A DNA stretch of 56,602 nucleotides from Methylotetracoccus oryzae (GCF_006175985.1 NZ_SRSH01000028.1:1-56602); one strand, 5' to 3'. Shown: positions 1 through 9,547, counted from the first letter of the stretch. Numbers and translations are program-made. The notes: a model not told the origin generated them from the letters alone.

Positions 1-1
1 C

Positions 2-64
2 CGGGCGGAAATCGCCCTCTCAAACGCGGAATTTGCGTCACTAAAGTCCATTTTCGACGCCTGA
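2..64 (+). CDS. possible 3' end of a truncated gene
   Basis: A frame open from the window edge ends in TGA at 62-64 and would encode about 20 residues ending SLKSIFDA. It is too short to recognise and could be chance. The stretch from 65 to 234 shows no other coding signal. Confidence 0.2.
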   Translation, partial: RAEIALSNAEFASLKSIFDA

Positions 65-234
65 TTCTCCGCGGGATGCGTCCTTGCGCGTCAACTCGGA
101 ATTGTTCAGAGGTTCCCTAAGGGGAAAGCCTGGCGCATTACGCCCGGATCCCACGACTCGGAAGGGACGGGGAGCGAGGCCCATCCGGAATTAGACGGGC
201 TGCTCCCCGAGTTGGGCAGGTTCGTGTGGCCTGG

Positions 235-1134
235 TTATGAGCCGCGTTCGCCGAAACACCGATCTCGGCGAAACTGGCCCGGAGAGGTTCCGTTCACCCG
301 CTTGAAGGCCTTGCTGAAGGCGGAAGTTGACTGATACCCGCAAAATTCGGAAACGGCTTCAATGGTCATCGGTGAGCTCTTGAGCCATTCCATGGCGAGT
401 TGCATGCGCCAATTCGCGAGATACTCCATGGGGGCGCAACCCAATACTTCCGTGAAGCGCTTGATCAGACCGGACTTGGAAACGGCGGCTTCTTCGCAAA
501 GCTGATTGAGCGTCCACGCCCGGCCGGGCTCGCGATGTATGGCGGTCAATACCGCGCCAATCTTCCCGTCCTGCAGCGCGCGGAAAAGGCCGTGATCGAT
601 CAGGTCGTTTTCCATGCAATGCCGCAGCACCAGAACCAGAATGCTATCGGACAACCGCTCCACCACGGCACCGCTGCCCAGCCTCGGAGCGGCCGATTCC
701 GCGATGATCAGCTGAATAAGGCGCGAAAGAATTTCTCCAGCCTGTTCCCTGCGAATGAGGATTTCCGCCGGTATCGCTCTCCACATCCCCGCATTCGGCG
801 CCACGAGTTCGACCGACCCGCACACCAAGCCAACCTCACCTTCCGGTACCGTCGTCACCCGAACGTTGCGGTTATCGGCTGGAATATGGTGCGGGCTGTA
901 GGTCATTACGTGCTTGGGCGCATGCGGCAAGAACACGATCAAATCCCCTTCCGTCAATCGGAGCGGGAGGTCCCGTGTCGACGAGTGTACCCAGCCCTCG
1001 CCCTTGCTCAACAGATGGAACCAGATTTGGTGGTCGGAATCGTGATCCATCAACCATTCGCCACAGACGCCGCCCCAATAGGTCAGCTTCGCTTTCAGGT
1101 TCAAACCTTCTACCAATGATGTCAAGGCGGGCAA
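235..1134 (-). CDS. AraC family transcriptional regulator
   Basis: This 299-residue protein looks like a DNA-binding activator of the AraC/XylS family. Residues about 10-180 resemble the cupin-type sensor domain of AraC proteins, with a segment LRLTEGDLIVFLPHAPKH typical of the cupin fold. Residues about 195-292 carry the double helix-turn-helix, including WTLNQLCEEAAVSKSGLIKRF and the family signature ending in FKRVNGTSPGQFRR. The start is a TTG at 1134, chosen because AGGAG lies about six bases upstream and no ATG fits. The ligand and targets are unknown. The neighbouring genes are a transposase and recD2, so context gives no clue to its regulon. Confidence 0.88.
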   Translation of the reverse strand: MPALTSLVEGLNLKAKLTYWGGVCGEWLMDHDSDHQIWFHLLSKGEGWVHSSTRDLPLRLTEGDLIVFLPHAPKHVMTYSPHHIPADNRNVRVTTVPEGEVGLVCGSVELVAPNAGMWRAIPAEILIRREQAGEILSRLIQLIIAESAAPRLGSGAVVERLSDSILVLVLRHCMENDLIDHGLFRALQDGKIGAVLTAIHREPGRAWTLNQLCEEAAVSKSGLIKRFTEVLGCAPMEYLANWRMQLAMEWLKSSPMTIEAVSEFCGYQSTSAFSKAFKRVNGTSPGQFRRDRCFGERGS

Positions 1135-1198
1135 TTTATTCTCCTGATTTTTGTTTTTGGATTCATTTCACGGAAATAAATATCAGGCAATAACGTAG

Positions 1199-1224
1199 GT
1201 CCGATTAGCGCAGCGTAATCGGAC
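1199..1224 (+). repeat. REP palindrome, RAYT-associated (copy 1)
   Basis: A 26-base palindrome has 9-base arms, GTCCGATTA and TAATCGGAC, around a GCG-rich loop. It is preceded on this strand by GTAG, the tetranucleotide typical of REP elements recognised by RAYT transposases. It lies 8 bases beyond the stop codon of the RAYT gene. A near-identical copy in opposite orientation flanks the other side of that gene. Confidence 0.85.
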
Positions 1225-1231
1225 GAACGGA

Positions 1232-1762
1232 TCACGCATCCCCAGCCACAACATCGGACGCATCCCCGCACCAATCGGCAGGATAGGTGCCCTGACTGAC
1301 ATACTGGTGAAAGGTGGAGTACGGCCAATCCGACACGCGCTTCACCAAACCATGTTTTACCGGATTCACATGGACGTAATCCACGTGTCTCTGAAAGTCG
1401 GCTTCATCGCGAATCAGGTGTTCCCAGTAACGCCGTTGCCAGATACCACGCTCCCCGCCAGCTTTGCGTACATCGGAAAGTCGTTCGGTCCTGGGCAATG
1501 CACGGGAAAAGCCGCTTTTGATCAGACGCCAGCGCGTGCTGAAGTTCGCGTCGTCTGGCGGCAGCGTCCAGACACAATGCAGATGATCGGGCAGAACAAC
1601 CCAAGCGTTGATATGAAAAGGGTAACGGGCGCGAACGCGCCGAACGGCTTCTCGCAGCAGTTCGATTTCGCGCACCAGCAAGTCTTTTCGATGCCGCTCC
1701 AGCAGGTTCACCGTGAAAAACCAGGTTCCCCCGGGAATCAAGGCGCGTCGATAGTTGGGCAT
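1232..1762 (-). CDS. REP-associated tyrosine transposase (RAYT)
   Basis: This 176-residue protein belongs to the Y1 transposase family (IS200/IS605-like, RAYT branch), single-strand nucleases proposed to disperse REP palindromes. The N-terminus (MPNYRRALIPGGTWFFTVNL) is typical of the family. The metal-binding HUH motif is DHLH in VVLPDHLHCVW near residue 60. The candidate catalytic tyrosine lies in YVHVNPVKHGLV near residue 130, followed by the usual WPYSTFHQYV. The length is normal for RAYTs and the frame is intact. It sits between two inverted REP copies, the classic arrangement of a self-linked RAYT and its substrate. The upstream gene is recD2, whose stop codon lies inside the second REP. 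Confidence 0.9.
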   Translation of the reverse strand: MPNYRRALIPGGTWFFTVNLLERHRKDLLVREIELLREAVRRVRARYPFHINAWVVLPDHLHCVWTLPPDDANFSTRWRLIKSGFSRALPRTERLSDVRKAGGERGIWQRRYWEHLIRDEADFQRHVDYVHVNPVKHGLVKRVSDWPYSTFHQYVSQGTYPADWCGDASDVVAGDA

Positions 1763-1808
1763 ATCTTGACTCTTCCTCGATGTCGACCTTACCTCATTGG
1801 CAACATCC

Positions 1809-1834
1809 GTCCGATTACGCTCCGCTAATCGGAC
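1809..1834 (-). repeat. REP palindrome, RAYT-associated (copy 2)
   Basis: This is the inverted partner of the REP at 1199-1224, differing at one loop base, with the GTAG tetranucleotide preceding it when read on the minus strand. The TAA stop of recD2 (1815-1817) falls inside the palindrome. A further short palindrome (GGGGAC followed by GTCCCC) precedes it. Confidence 0.85.
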
Positions 1835-4025
1835 CTACGGGGACTGTCCCCGCCCCCAATCGCTCCGCCAGGCGCGTGCCGCGCTTGGTCGCCTTGCGGT
1901 TCCGCACGGCCATCGCCAGCGCCTTGGGCTCGGCGATCACGACAACAAGCTTGCGGCCGCGGGTCACGGCGGTGTAGAGCAGGTTGCGCTCCAGCAGCAG
2001 GTAATGCTGCATCGCCAGCGGGATCACGACCGCCGGATACTCGGAGCCTTGGGATTTGTGGATGCTAGCGGCATAGGCCAGTGAGACTTCATCCAGTTCC
2101 GACAACTCGTAGCTGACCTCGCGCCCGTCGAAGTCGATCAGCACGGCGCCGTTTTCCAGATCGATTCGCGCGATGCGACCGATGTCGCCGTTGTAGACGT
2201 CCTTGTCGTAGTTGTTGACCATCTGCAGCACCTTGTCGCCCGGCGCGAAGGTCGTGCCGTACTTCGTGATCTTCGGTTCGGCGCGACCGTTCAGCCGCTG
2301 CTGCAACTCGACATTCAGTGCGCGGACGCCGATGCCGCCGCGGTTCATTGGCGTCAGCACCTGGATGTCGGCGATCGGATCGAAGCCGTAGCGGGCCGGG
2401 ATGCGCTCGGTCACGACCTGCATCAGCTTGCCGAAAATGGCCTCCGGCGAGTCAGCCGGAATCACGTGGAAGTCGCTGGCGGGGTCGCGGTCGGCGATGG
2501 GCATCTCGCCGCGGTTGATGCGGTGGGCGTTGACGATGATGCGCGAGGACTCGGCCTGACGGAAGATTTCGGTCAGCCGCACGGTCGGGATCACGCCGGA
2601 CTCGATCAGGTCGCCCAGCACGCTGCCGGGCCCGACCGAGGGCAACTGGTCGACATCGCCGACCAGCAGCAGCGCGGCTTCGTCCGGCACGGCCTTCAGC
2701 AACTGGTTCATCAGCACGATGTCCATCATCGAGCTTTCGTCCAGCACGACCAGATCGGTTTCCAGCGGGTTGTCCAGGCTGCGCTTGAAGCCGAAGGCCT
2801 TGGGGTCGAATTCCAGCGCCCGGTGCACCGTCTTGGCTTCCAGCCCGGTAGTCTCCGACAGGCGCTTCGCGGCGCGGCCGGTCGGCGCGCACAGGGTCAC
2901 GGTAAGCTTCTTAGCCGACAGAATGCGGATCAGGCTGTTGACCAGCGTAGTCTTGCCGACGCCGGGCCCGCCGGTGATCACGCAGACCTTGGAGGCGCAG
3001 ACCAGCGCGACCGCGTCGCGCTGCGAAGCCGACAACGTCAGACCGGCTTTGTCCTCGACCCACGGAATCGCCTTCGGGACGTCGATCGCGCCCCACGGCA
3101 GTTTCCCGTCGCGCAAAGTCCGCAGGCGGTTCGCGACATTGACCTCCGCCTGATGCAGCGGCGCCAGGAACAGCAAATCCTCGCTGCCCGGCCCCGGTTC
3201 GCTGACGAGGCGCTGCTCGGCCATCTCGGCATCGATGGCCGCGTGGATCACGTCGTCGGGAATTCCCAGCAGCTTGACGGCTTGGTCGGTCAGACGGTCC
3301 CGCGGGCAGTAGCAGTGCCCCTGCTCCGACCACAGCGCCAGCGCATGCCGCACACCGGCCCGCGCGCGCAGCGGGGAATCGCGCGGAATGCCGAGCCGCT
3401 CGGCCAGCGCGTCGGCGGTCTTGAAGCCGATGCCGTGGATGTCGAGCGCGAGGCGGTACGGGTCCTCGGTGACACGGACGATGGCCTCGTCGCCATAGGT
3501 CTTGTAGATGCGCACCGAGCGCGAGGTACCGACGCCGTGCGATTGCAGGAACACCATGATCGCGCGGATCGCCTTCTGCTCGGCCCAGGCCGACGTGACC
3601 TGCTGCTGCCGCTTCGGGCCGATGCCGTCGAGATCGCGCAGGCGCTCCGGCGTCTGCTCGATCACGTCGAACACGTCCTCGCCGAAGGCCTTGACCAGCT
3701 TCTTCGCGAAATGGGGCCCGATGCCGCGGACCATCCCCGAGCCCAGGTATTTCTCGATACCTTCCAGCGTGGTCGGCGGCACGATGCGGAGCAGCGTCGC
3801 GCGAAACTGCAGGCCGTGGGTACGGTCGTTGACCCATTGGCCCAGGGCTTCGATGAATTCCCCGGCCGCGACCGAGGCCGCCGAGCCGATCACCGCGACC
3901 GGATCCCGCTGCCCCTTGACGCGGACCCGCAGCACGCAAAAGCCTGACTCCTCGCTGTGGAAGGTCACGCGCTCGACCGAGCCGGACAGGCGTTCCCGTT
4001 CATCAGCAGAGGGCGAGGCCGGCAT
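1815..4025 (-). CDS. recD2: RecD2-type ATP-dependent DNA helicase
   Basis: This 736-residue superfamily 1B 5'-3' DNA helicase is of the RecD2 (RecD-like) type, which acts in repair without RecBC. An N-terminal OB-like region (residues 1-80) is followed by helix-hairpin-helix segments ([24 protein letters not shown]). The helicase core starts near residue 340 with the Walker A motif GGPGVGKTT. Walker B-like [10 protein letters not shown], the motif III region [16 protein letters not shown] and the late motif [15 protein letters not shown] follow. The length is normal for RecD2. The last dozen residues ([10 protein letters not shown] and nearby) are encoded by the REP palindrome and its adjoining repeat, so the C-terminal tail appears to be REP-derived. 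Confidence 0.93.
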   Translation of the reverse strand: MPASPSADERERLSGSVERVTFHSEESGFCVLRVRVKGQRDPVAVIGSAASVAAGEFIEALGQWVNDRTHGLQFRATLLRIVPPTTLEGIEKYLGSGMVRGIGPHFAKKLVKAFGEDVFDVIEQTPERLRDLDGIGPKRQQQVTSAWAEQKAIRAIMVFLQSHGVGTSRSVRIYKTYGDEAIVRVTEDPYRLALDIHGIGFKTADALAERLGIPRDSPLRARAGVRHALALWSEQGHCYCPRDRLTDQAVKLLGIPDDVIHAAIDAEMAEQRLVSEPGPGSEDLLFLAPLHQAEVNVANRLRTLRDGKLPWGAIDVPKAIPWVEDKAGLTLSASQRDAVALVCASKVCVITGGPGVGKTTLVNSLIRILSAKKLTVTLCAPTGRAAKRLSETTGLEAKTVHRALEFDPKAFGFKRSLDNPLETDLVVLDESSMMDIVLMNQLLKAVPDEAALLLVGDVDQLPSVGPGSVLGDLIESGVIPTVRLTEIFRQAESSRIIVNAHRINRGEMPIADRDPASDFHVIPADSPEAIFGKLMQVVTERIPARYGFDPIADIQVLTPMNRGGIGVRALNVELQQRLNGRAEPKITKYGTTFAPGDKVLQMVNNYDKDVYNGDIGRIARIDLENGAVLIDFDGREVSYELSELDEVSLAYAASIHKSQGSEYPAVVIPLAMQHYLLLERNLLYTAVTRGRKLVVVIAEPKALAMAVRNRKATKRGTRLAERLGAGTVPVGPISGA

Positions 4026-4274
4026 GGGGTGGACGGGTATGAGTTGATTCGAGAAACATCGGCAGTAGAACGCCGACGGTCAGCGTAGCAGGAAGCCGGA
4101 CGCGCTTCGAGCCGGGGAAACCGGGCGTCATCGACTTCCAACCAAACCCTGACGACGCGCCATCCCTGACACGCTCTGCTCCCGCGGCCGGGCGCAGGGC
4201 CGAGGGCAACCGCGCGGACGACATGCGACTCGCGCGGGGCGCAGCGGTGTCGCCGCCCCGCCCCGCCGGGCAAA

Positions 4275-6185
4275 TCAGATCACCGTGAAGTCCGCGACGG
4301 TCAGGGCCAGGCCGCTGCCGAGCACCGCAATCTGTACCGCTGCGCCCGCCCCGTTGGCGTCCGCGTCGTAGGACAACACCCCGCTGCCGCTGGTGTAGAT
4401 CAGGTAGTCGTTGGCATCGGCCGCTGCGGCCCCGATCCGGAAGTTCGCTGCTGCCACCGCCCCCGGCGTGACGAACCGCGTGAACACCGCGTTCTCCAAC
4501 TGGATCGTGTCGTCGACCACGCTGAAGTCGGTGAGCGTGTCCCGGGACAGCGTCGTCAGCCGGAAGATGTCCGCGCCCAGCCCGCCCGTCAGCGTGTCGT
4601 TGCCGGCCAGACCGTCCAGGATGTTCGCGCCGCTATTGCCGACCAGGGTGTTGGCCAGTGCGTTCCCGGTGCCGTTGAGCGCTGCCGTCCCAGTCAGCGT
4701 CAGTTGCTCGACGTTGGTCGGCAGCGTGTAGCTGATCGAACTGTCCACCCGGTCGATCTCGGTCGCCAGCGTCGAGGTCTCGATGACCTGGTCCCCGGCC
4801 ACGTTGACGACATAGCGGTCGTTGCCGGTGCCGCCGCGCATGACATCCGCGCTGCCGCCGCCGTCAAGGGTGTCTGTGCCGCCGCCACCATTGAGGGTGT
4901 CGGCTCCGCCGGCACCCGTGAGGGTATCTGCCCCGCCGGCACCGTTCAGGGTGTCGTTGCCGCCCAGGCCGTTGAAGCGCTCGTTCGCGGCGGTGCCGGT
5001 CAGCGTGTCGGCGGCGTTCGATTCGGTGGTGCCGTCCTGGGCCACGGTGATCACCAGCGCCTGGCTGCCGGTCAGCAGTCCGTCGCTGACGGTGACGGAA
5101 AAACTCGCCGTGGCCGCCGCCGTCAGAGCTTCGATGCCGCCGTCGTTGGCGACGAAGGTGTAGGCGCCGGTGGCCTTGGTCACCGTCAGCGTGCCGTAGG
5201 TCCCGACCTGTCGCACCGTGGCGCCGAGATCGGTGCCGCCGGCGATGCCGTAGCTCAGCGCGCCGGCCTCGACGTCGCTGCCGAGCAGCGTGCCGGTGAC
5301 GGTCGCGAAACTGTCGTCGAAGCGCGTGTCGGTATAGGCGATCGCCGCCGGCACCGCCAGCGTCGGCCGGTTCCGCACGGTGTTCTCGAAGAAGGTCGTC
5401 ACGCCGGCCGAGTTGCCCACGAACGCATCCAGATCCCCGTCCGCGTCGATATCGGCGAACGTCGGGCTCGCAGAGACGCCGACGCCGGGCAGGCCGACGT
5501 TGCCGGCTTCGGCCTCGAAGCTCGGCGCCGCCGCCGTCCCGGTGTTCCGAAAAAACCGCGTCGTGCCGTCGCTGCGTCCCACGAACGCATCCAGATCCCC
5601 GTCCCCGTCGATGTCGGCCAGCGTCGGGCTGGCGTAGGAGCCTACGTCGGTCAGGCCGAAGTTGTCCGCCTCGCCGACGAAGCTCGGCGCCGCCGCCGTC
5701 CCGGTGTTCCGGTAAAACCGCGTCGTGCCGTCGTTGGCCCCCACGAACGCGTCCCGATCCCCGTCGCCGTCAATGTCCACCAGCGTCGGGCTGGCGTTGA
5801 AGCCGACGTCGCCCAGGCCGAAGTTGCTGGCCTGCAGGACGAAGGCCGGCGCCGCCGCCGTGCCGGTGTTGCGGAAAAACCGCGTCGTGCCATCACTGGC
5901 CCCCACGAACGCGTCCAGGTCGCCGTCATTATCGATGTCGGCGAAGGTCGGGGCGCTGTTGGAACCCACGCCGTTCAGCCCGGACGGGACGGCCGCGGAG
6001 ACGAAGCTCGGCGCGGTCGCCGTCCCGGTGTTGCGGAAAAACCGCGTCGTACCGTCGCTGCTTCCCACGAACGCATCCAGGTCGCCGTCGCCGTCGATGT
6101 CGGCAAAGCTCGGCTTGGCCCGCAGGCCGATGCCGGTCAGGCCGAAGGCGGAGGTCACCGGGTTGTCGAAACGGGGATCGGCCAT
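4275..6185 (-). CDS. FG-GAP/VCBS-repeat RTX-type secreted protein
   Basis: This 636-residue, probably secreted calcium-binding protein starts with five nearly identical 54-residue repeats (residues 1-265). Each contains a calcium-loop motif such as DIDGDGDLDAFVG followed by TTRFFRNTGTA, typical of FG-GAP/VCBS beta-propeller repeats. Residues about 275-385 resemble a VCBS/cadherin-like domain. Residues about 395-560 carry RTX nonapeptides of the GGxGxDxLx type (for example GGNDTLNGAGGADTLTG) and a distal GLAGNDTLTGGLGAD block. There is no N-terminal signal peptide, as expected for type I secretion through a C-terminal signal. No ABC exporter is nearby, so the transporter must be elsewhere. GGAG seven bases before the ATG supports the start. 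Confidence 0.85.
   Translation of the reverse strand: MADPRFDNPVTSAFGLTGIGLRAKPSFADIDGDGDLDAFVGSSDGTTRFFRNTGTATAPSFVSAAVPSGLNGVGSNSAPTFADIDNDGDLDAFVGASDGTTRFFRNTGTAAAPAFVLQASNFGLGDVGFNASPTLVDIDGDGDRDAFVGANDGTTRFYRNTGTAAAPSFVGEADNFGLTDVGSYASPTLADIDGDGDLDAFVGRSDGTTRFFRNTGTAAAPSFEAEAGNVGLPGVGVSASPTFADIDADGDLDAFVGNSAGVTTFFENTVRNRPTLAVPAAIAYTDTRFDDSFATVTGTLLGSDVEAGALSYGIAGGTDLGATVRQVGTYGTLTVTKATGAYTFVANDGGIEALTAAATASFSVTVSDGLLTGSQALVITVAQDGTTESNAADTLTGTAANERFNGLGGNDTLNGAGGADTLTGAGGADTLNGGGGTDTLDGGGSADVMRGGTGNDRYVVNVAGDQVIETSTLATEIDRVDSSISYTLPTNVEQLTLTGTAALNGTGNALANTLVGNSGANILDGLAGNDTLTGGLGADIFRLTTLSRDTLTDFSVVDDTIQLENAVFTRFVTPGAVAAANFRIGAAAADANDYLIYTSGSGVLSYDADANGAGAAVQIAVLGSGLALTVADFTVI
5405..6185 (-). 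repeat. five tandem 162-bp coding repeats
   Basis: The 5' part of the RTX gene consists of five copies of a 162-base unit in perfect register. The same GAACGC-containing segment recurs at 5421, 5583, 5745, 5907 and 6069. The copies are highly similar at DNA level, which suggests recent expansion or ongoing recombination between units. Confidence 0.9.
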
Positions 6186-6280
6186 GGTCAGTCTCCTCAG
6201 GGATGGTTATTGGGGTCGGGTCGGATCGGGTGGGTTTGGGTTTTTGGGTTGGCCCGCAGCAGGCGCGGCCGGCGCCGCCC

Positions 6281-7804
6281 TTATCCGGGGTCGTCGGGCG
6301 GCAGCGGGCCGTCCCCGGGCCGTCGCAGCGGGCGGTCCGGGCCGAGCGCCTGCTGCAGTTGTGTGAGCAGGGCGCGGCCGATGCCACGCTGGCGGTAGGC
6401 GGGCAGCACGTACCAGGACAGCAGTTCCGCGGTCGCGCCGTCGTGCGGCCCGGCGAGGACCTCGGCGATCGCGAACCCGACCATCTCGCCGGCCACCGAC
6501 GCGGACAGGCCGAACAACTCGCCGCGCTGCGGCTGAACGGCCCAGCGCGCGCTCAGCGGCGGGTAGGTCATCGCGTCATAGGCCCGCAGATTGTCCGGAT
6601 TCAGGTGGAACACCCGCTGGTAGCGGACGTCGAGGGCGGCGGCACGGGCGGCTTGCGCTTCCCGGGGCAGGCCCGCCACCGGCGGCGCGCAGCCGATCCC
6701 CGGCCGCTGGACCGTCGGCCGGGTCACGACCAGGCCGCCGGAACCGGGAAAGTTGACGAGACGGTCGATGTCGTCGTCCTGAAACCCCAGTGCACGCGGC
6801 TGCCGCGCCCCGGGCAGCACGACCACGTCGAACAGTTCCTCGACCACGCCGTCGATCCGCAGGCTGTGCACGACGGTGCCGGTGGTCAGGTCGATGACCC
6901 GCAGGCCGCATTCGGACTCCGCGCCGCTGGCCGCGAGGCGGGTTTCCAGCCCCAGGCCGGCGAAGGCCTTGGAGCGCAGCCGGGACAGGCCGACGATCGC
7001 GTAATCGTCCTGGAAGGCCAGGCCGCGCACGAAACCGGGACAGAAGACCACCGGCACGAAGCGGTCGCCGTCGAGATAGCCGAATTCGCCGGTGCCGGAA
7101 TTCAGCAGCCACAGCCGGCCGCGATACCAGCGCGGGGAATGCGGCATCGACAGGCCGGTGGCGACGATCTCGCCGCTCGGCACGTGCAGCACGACACCGC
7201 CCGCGACGCGCTGATCGCGCCAGCCCGCCGCGCTGTCGGTGGTGCTGCAGGCGGTGACAAAGGCCGGCTGGCCCTGGCGCAGCGCCAGGCCGTTCAAATG
7301 GCAGCGGTCTTCGGCGACCAGTTTGGTGATGAAACGCGGCTGCCACACTGGCTCGAAGCTGTAGCCGGGGCGCAGGGTCGCCAGGCAACTGAAATCGGTG
7401 TTGACGAACAGCAGCCGGCCATCGTTCAGCCGCACCACATCGTGGACGTTCAGGTCACCGGTGGTGTGGGCCGTGCTCGGCACGAACAGGCGATCGCAGC
7501 CGTGGTGCGTCTCCCCCGGGGCCAGCCGGTTCTCCAACTGCCACAGCTGATACCGGCAGGCCAGGTACAGGCTGTCCCGGTAGAGGGTCAGGCCCATCGG
7601 CTTGTCGAACAGGCGCTCGTTGACGGCCAGGCGGCCCTCGGGTTTCCGGCCGAGCAGGAACAGGCGGTTGGTCTGGTAGGTCGTGAAGGCGAGGCCGATC
7701 TGCAGCGTGTCCAGCCACTGCCACAGGCCGGTGGAACCGGTCATCGAGACTTCGGGCGGCACGCGCCCCGGGCCAGGCGGAGTCGCTTCGGGAGTAGAGT
7801 TCAT
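6281..7804 (-). CDS. TIGR03032 family protein fused to a GNAT acetyltransferase
   Basis: This is a 507-residue protein of two parts. Residues about 20-350 match the pattern of the TIGR03032 family of unknown function: WQWLDTLQIGLAFTTYQTNR, then YLACRYQLWQLENRL, VHDVVRLNDGRLLFVNTDFSCL and FCPGFVRGLAF. These proteins look like beta-propellers. Residues about 385-500 look like a GNAT N-acyltransferase, with the acetyl-CoA loop in WYVLPAYRQRGIGRALL. The substrate is unknown. The gene is downstream of the signalling-poor 8-kb boundary and upstream of the RTX gene, with a 95-base gap to the latter, so the two could be co-transcribed. The assignment of the first half rests on recognition of the family, not a search. 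Confidence 0.72.
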   Translation of the reverse strand: MNSTPEATPPGPGRVPPEVSMTGSTGLWQWLDTLQIGLAFTTYQTNRLFLLGRKPEGRLAVNERLFDKPMGLTLYRDSLYLACRYQLWQLENRLAPGETHHGCDRLFVPSTAHTTGDLNVHDVVRLNDGRLLFVNTDFSCLATLRPGYSFEPVWQPRFITKLVAEDRCHLNGLALRQGQPAFVTACSTTDSAAGWRDQRVAGGVVLHVPSGEIVATGLSMPHSPRWYRGRLWLLNSGTGEFGYLDGDRFVPVVFCPGFVRGLAFQDDYAIVGLSRLRSKAFAGLGLETRLAASGAESECGLRVIDLTTGTVVHSLRIDGVVEELFDVVVLPGARQPRALGFQDDDIDRLVNFPGSGGLVVTRPTVQRPGIGCAPPVAGLPREAQAARAAALDVRYQRVFHLNPDNLRAYDAMTYPPLSARWAVQPQRGELFGLSASVAGEMVGFAIAEVLAGPHDGATAELLSWYVLPAYRQRGIGRALLTQLQQALGPDRPLRRPGDGPLPPDDPG

Positions 7805-8119
7805 CGGCGTAGGGGCAGGCGGTCGTTCTATGCGAATCGGGCAACAAAACCAGCTGCCACCACGTCAAGGCGGCAGCCGTTCCGACAATACCGTCCCCTA
7901 CGGCTGACACAGAGTCGCCGCAACAGGGGACATTGTCAAACTTTGCTTCAGCTAAACCATTAATAAGTTGTGGTTATTTCCCTGACCCGCACCGCGCCCA
8001 AGCGCCCTACCGGCATTCGGTAGCGGCGCAGCGCTCGCCGACCCCGGAACCCTCGGAGGCGGTCGGGTGCCAGCGCGCTTGCCACCAAGCACGCCGCACC
8101 GCGTTACACTACCCGTCCC
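7805..8119. other. intergenic region between divergent genes
   Basis: This 315-base spacer separates the divergent TIGR03032-GNAT gene and the 340-residue unknown gene, and should hold both promoters. It contains short inverted pieces (GTCCCC near 7890 and GGGGAC near 7926) and an AT-richer stretch around 7940-7980. No gene, clear promoter or terminator could be defined. Confidence 0.5.
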
Positions 8120-9142
8120 ATGCTGCGTTTCCTCAGCTCTCTTTTTGCCTCCCACGACGACGACAACCACGGCGTGCCCGATGCGCTGCTGGAGGCGGCG
8201 ATCGATCGGGCGGTCGACGGCACCGACCGGCGCCTGCGGGCTCTGGGGAATTACCGCGCACGCTTGCGCGAACCCGTCGCGATCGCGGTCCGCCATCTGA
8301 TCGAACTGGTCGGCCAGTTGCCGCGCGCCACCGAGATCGCGCCGGACTGCTACGGATGCGATCCGCGGCTGCGCGCCGCGTTCGCTTCACCGAACCACCT
8401 GGCCGAGGTGCTGGGTCAGTGCCAGACGATCAAGGATTTCCTGCGCACCTGCTGCGGCCCGCCGCCCGACGCCATCTTCGGGCTGTTGACGATGTCGCTG
8501 CAGGAGCGCGCGGTCCTCGGCATGGAAATGGACGGCGACACGCTCCGACGCGACGTCATGCAGACCTCGGTCAGCTTCACACAGCACCGTTTCGTGGCGC
8601 CGGCGGACAGCGAGCGCATGGCACGGCGCGAACTGAAGAAGCGCGGTTTCGATTTCCTGCTGGAGAAAGCCCTGGAGGGCATCGTCGCCGCGAAGGAGCG
8701 GCGCGGCGAGCTGGCCAAGAACCGCCAGTTGCTGCGGCGCAAACTCGAAGCGCTGAAATCGGGACAGTGGGGACTTGAGCACGCGTTCTTCGAAGGCGAC
8801 GAGTACTGCCCCTGCGTCGAGGCGCTCGAAGCGGACATCGCCGCGATCGACGAGGAACTGGGTCAAAGCGCCGGCATCGAGCTTGGGCTGGACGAAAGCC
8901 TCACCCATATCGCCGAAACCCTGAGCCGGCCGGCGGACTGGCTGGCGTTGAATCCGCTGCGGCTGAATCTTGATTACCGAGGCATCCTCCAGAGCGACGC
9001 GGACGCCACGGACGCGCTGGAACTGAGTGAGATCTCGTCCGTGCAAGGACAGCGTCGGATCGTGCTGTTGGGGTGGATTCCGCGAGACCACCTGCCCGAA
9101 CCGAAGGATTCGATCAGGCTCGGCCAGGCCTACCTCGGCTGA
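8120..9142 (+). CDS. hypothetical protein, 340 residues
   Basis: The family is not recognised. The protein is largely helical and charged, with no signal peptide or membrane segment, so it is probably cytoplasmic. Residues about 180-215 (arginine- and lysine-rich, including ERRGELAKNRQLLRRKLEALKS) could form a coiled coil. A second acidic helical stretch lies near residues 235-255. Two cysteine-containing spots, DCYGCD near residue 78 and EYCPCVE near 230, might bind metal, but this is speculative. The codon pattern and long open frame support a real gene. The start ATG has no strong ribosome binding site. Confidence 0.7.
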   Translation: MLRFLSSLFASHDDDNHGVPDALLEAAIDRAVDGTDRRLRALGNYRARLREPVAIAVRHLIELVGQLPRATEIAPDCYGCDPRLRAAFASPNHLAEVLGQCQTIKDFLRTCCGPPPDAIFGLLTMSLQERAVLGMEMDGDTLRRDVMQTSVSFTQHRFVAPADSERMARRELKKRGFDFLLEKALEGIVAAKERRGELAKNRQLLRRKLEALKSGQWGLEHAFFEGDEYCPCVEALEADIAAIDEELGQSAGIELGLDESLTHIAETLSRPADWLALNPLRLNLDYRGILQSDADATDALELSEISSVQGQRRIVLLGWIPRDHLPEPKDSIRLGQAYLG

Positions 9143-9262
9143 GGAGCGTCAGTCCGTCCCTGGCTGCCCGCGGCATGGTTACGCCAGCCATACCCTTGAC
9201 AAGCCACCCCGCCGGGCGTCAAGTGGACGGCATTCCGACTCACAGCCCATCAGGTGACGACG

Positions 9263-9547
9263 ATGACTCAGGAACAGAAAGAACTGGGAATGGCCCAGGC
9301 CTTCCTGGAACGGCTGGAAAGCCGGCGCTTGCCCAAGGCACTGACACTGAAGGCCAAGGTCGACCGCGGAGAACGGCTGGACGAGTGGGAACTGGCCTAC
9401 CTGCACGAAGTGTTCGAAACGTCCGAGCAACTGAAGCCGCTGGTCGATCACCACCCCGAATATCAGGAACTCTACTGCCGGATGCTGGAACTGTATCGCG
9501 AGATCGTCGAGACGGCGCTCGCCAACGAGCAGGCGCCGCCAGCCTGA
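9263..9547 (+). CDS. small hypothetical helical protein
   Basis: This 94-residue, highly charged and probably all-helical protein (QAFLERLESRRLPKALTLKA, then YLHEVFETSEQLKPLVDHHP) is not recognised. The ATG at 9263 is preferred because AGGTGA precedes it by about seven bases. An in-frame GTG at 9254 would add three residues. It lies between the 340-residue protein and a STAS-like protein on the same strand with short gaps, so the three may form an operon. Confidence 0.65.
   Translation: MTQEQKELGMAQAFLERLESRRLPKALTLKAKVDRGERLDEWELAYLHEVFETSEQLKPLVDHHPEYQELYCRMLELYREIVETALANEQAPPA

Noticed and set aside
2466..3947. Long plus-strand open frame opposite recD2
   Set aside because: It is an antisense shadow created by the high GC content; the minus strand encodes a complete helicase.
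4704..6398. Long plus-strand open frame opposite the RTX gene
   Set aside because: It mirrors the tandem repeats of the real minus-strand gene and has no protein family features of its own.
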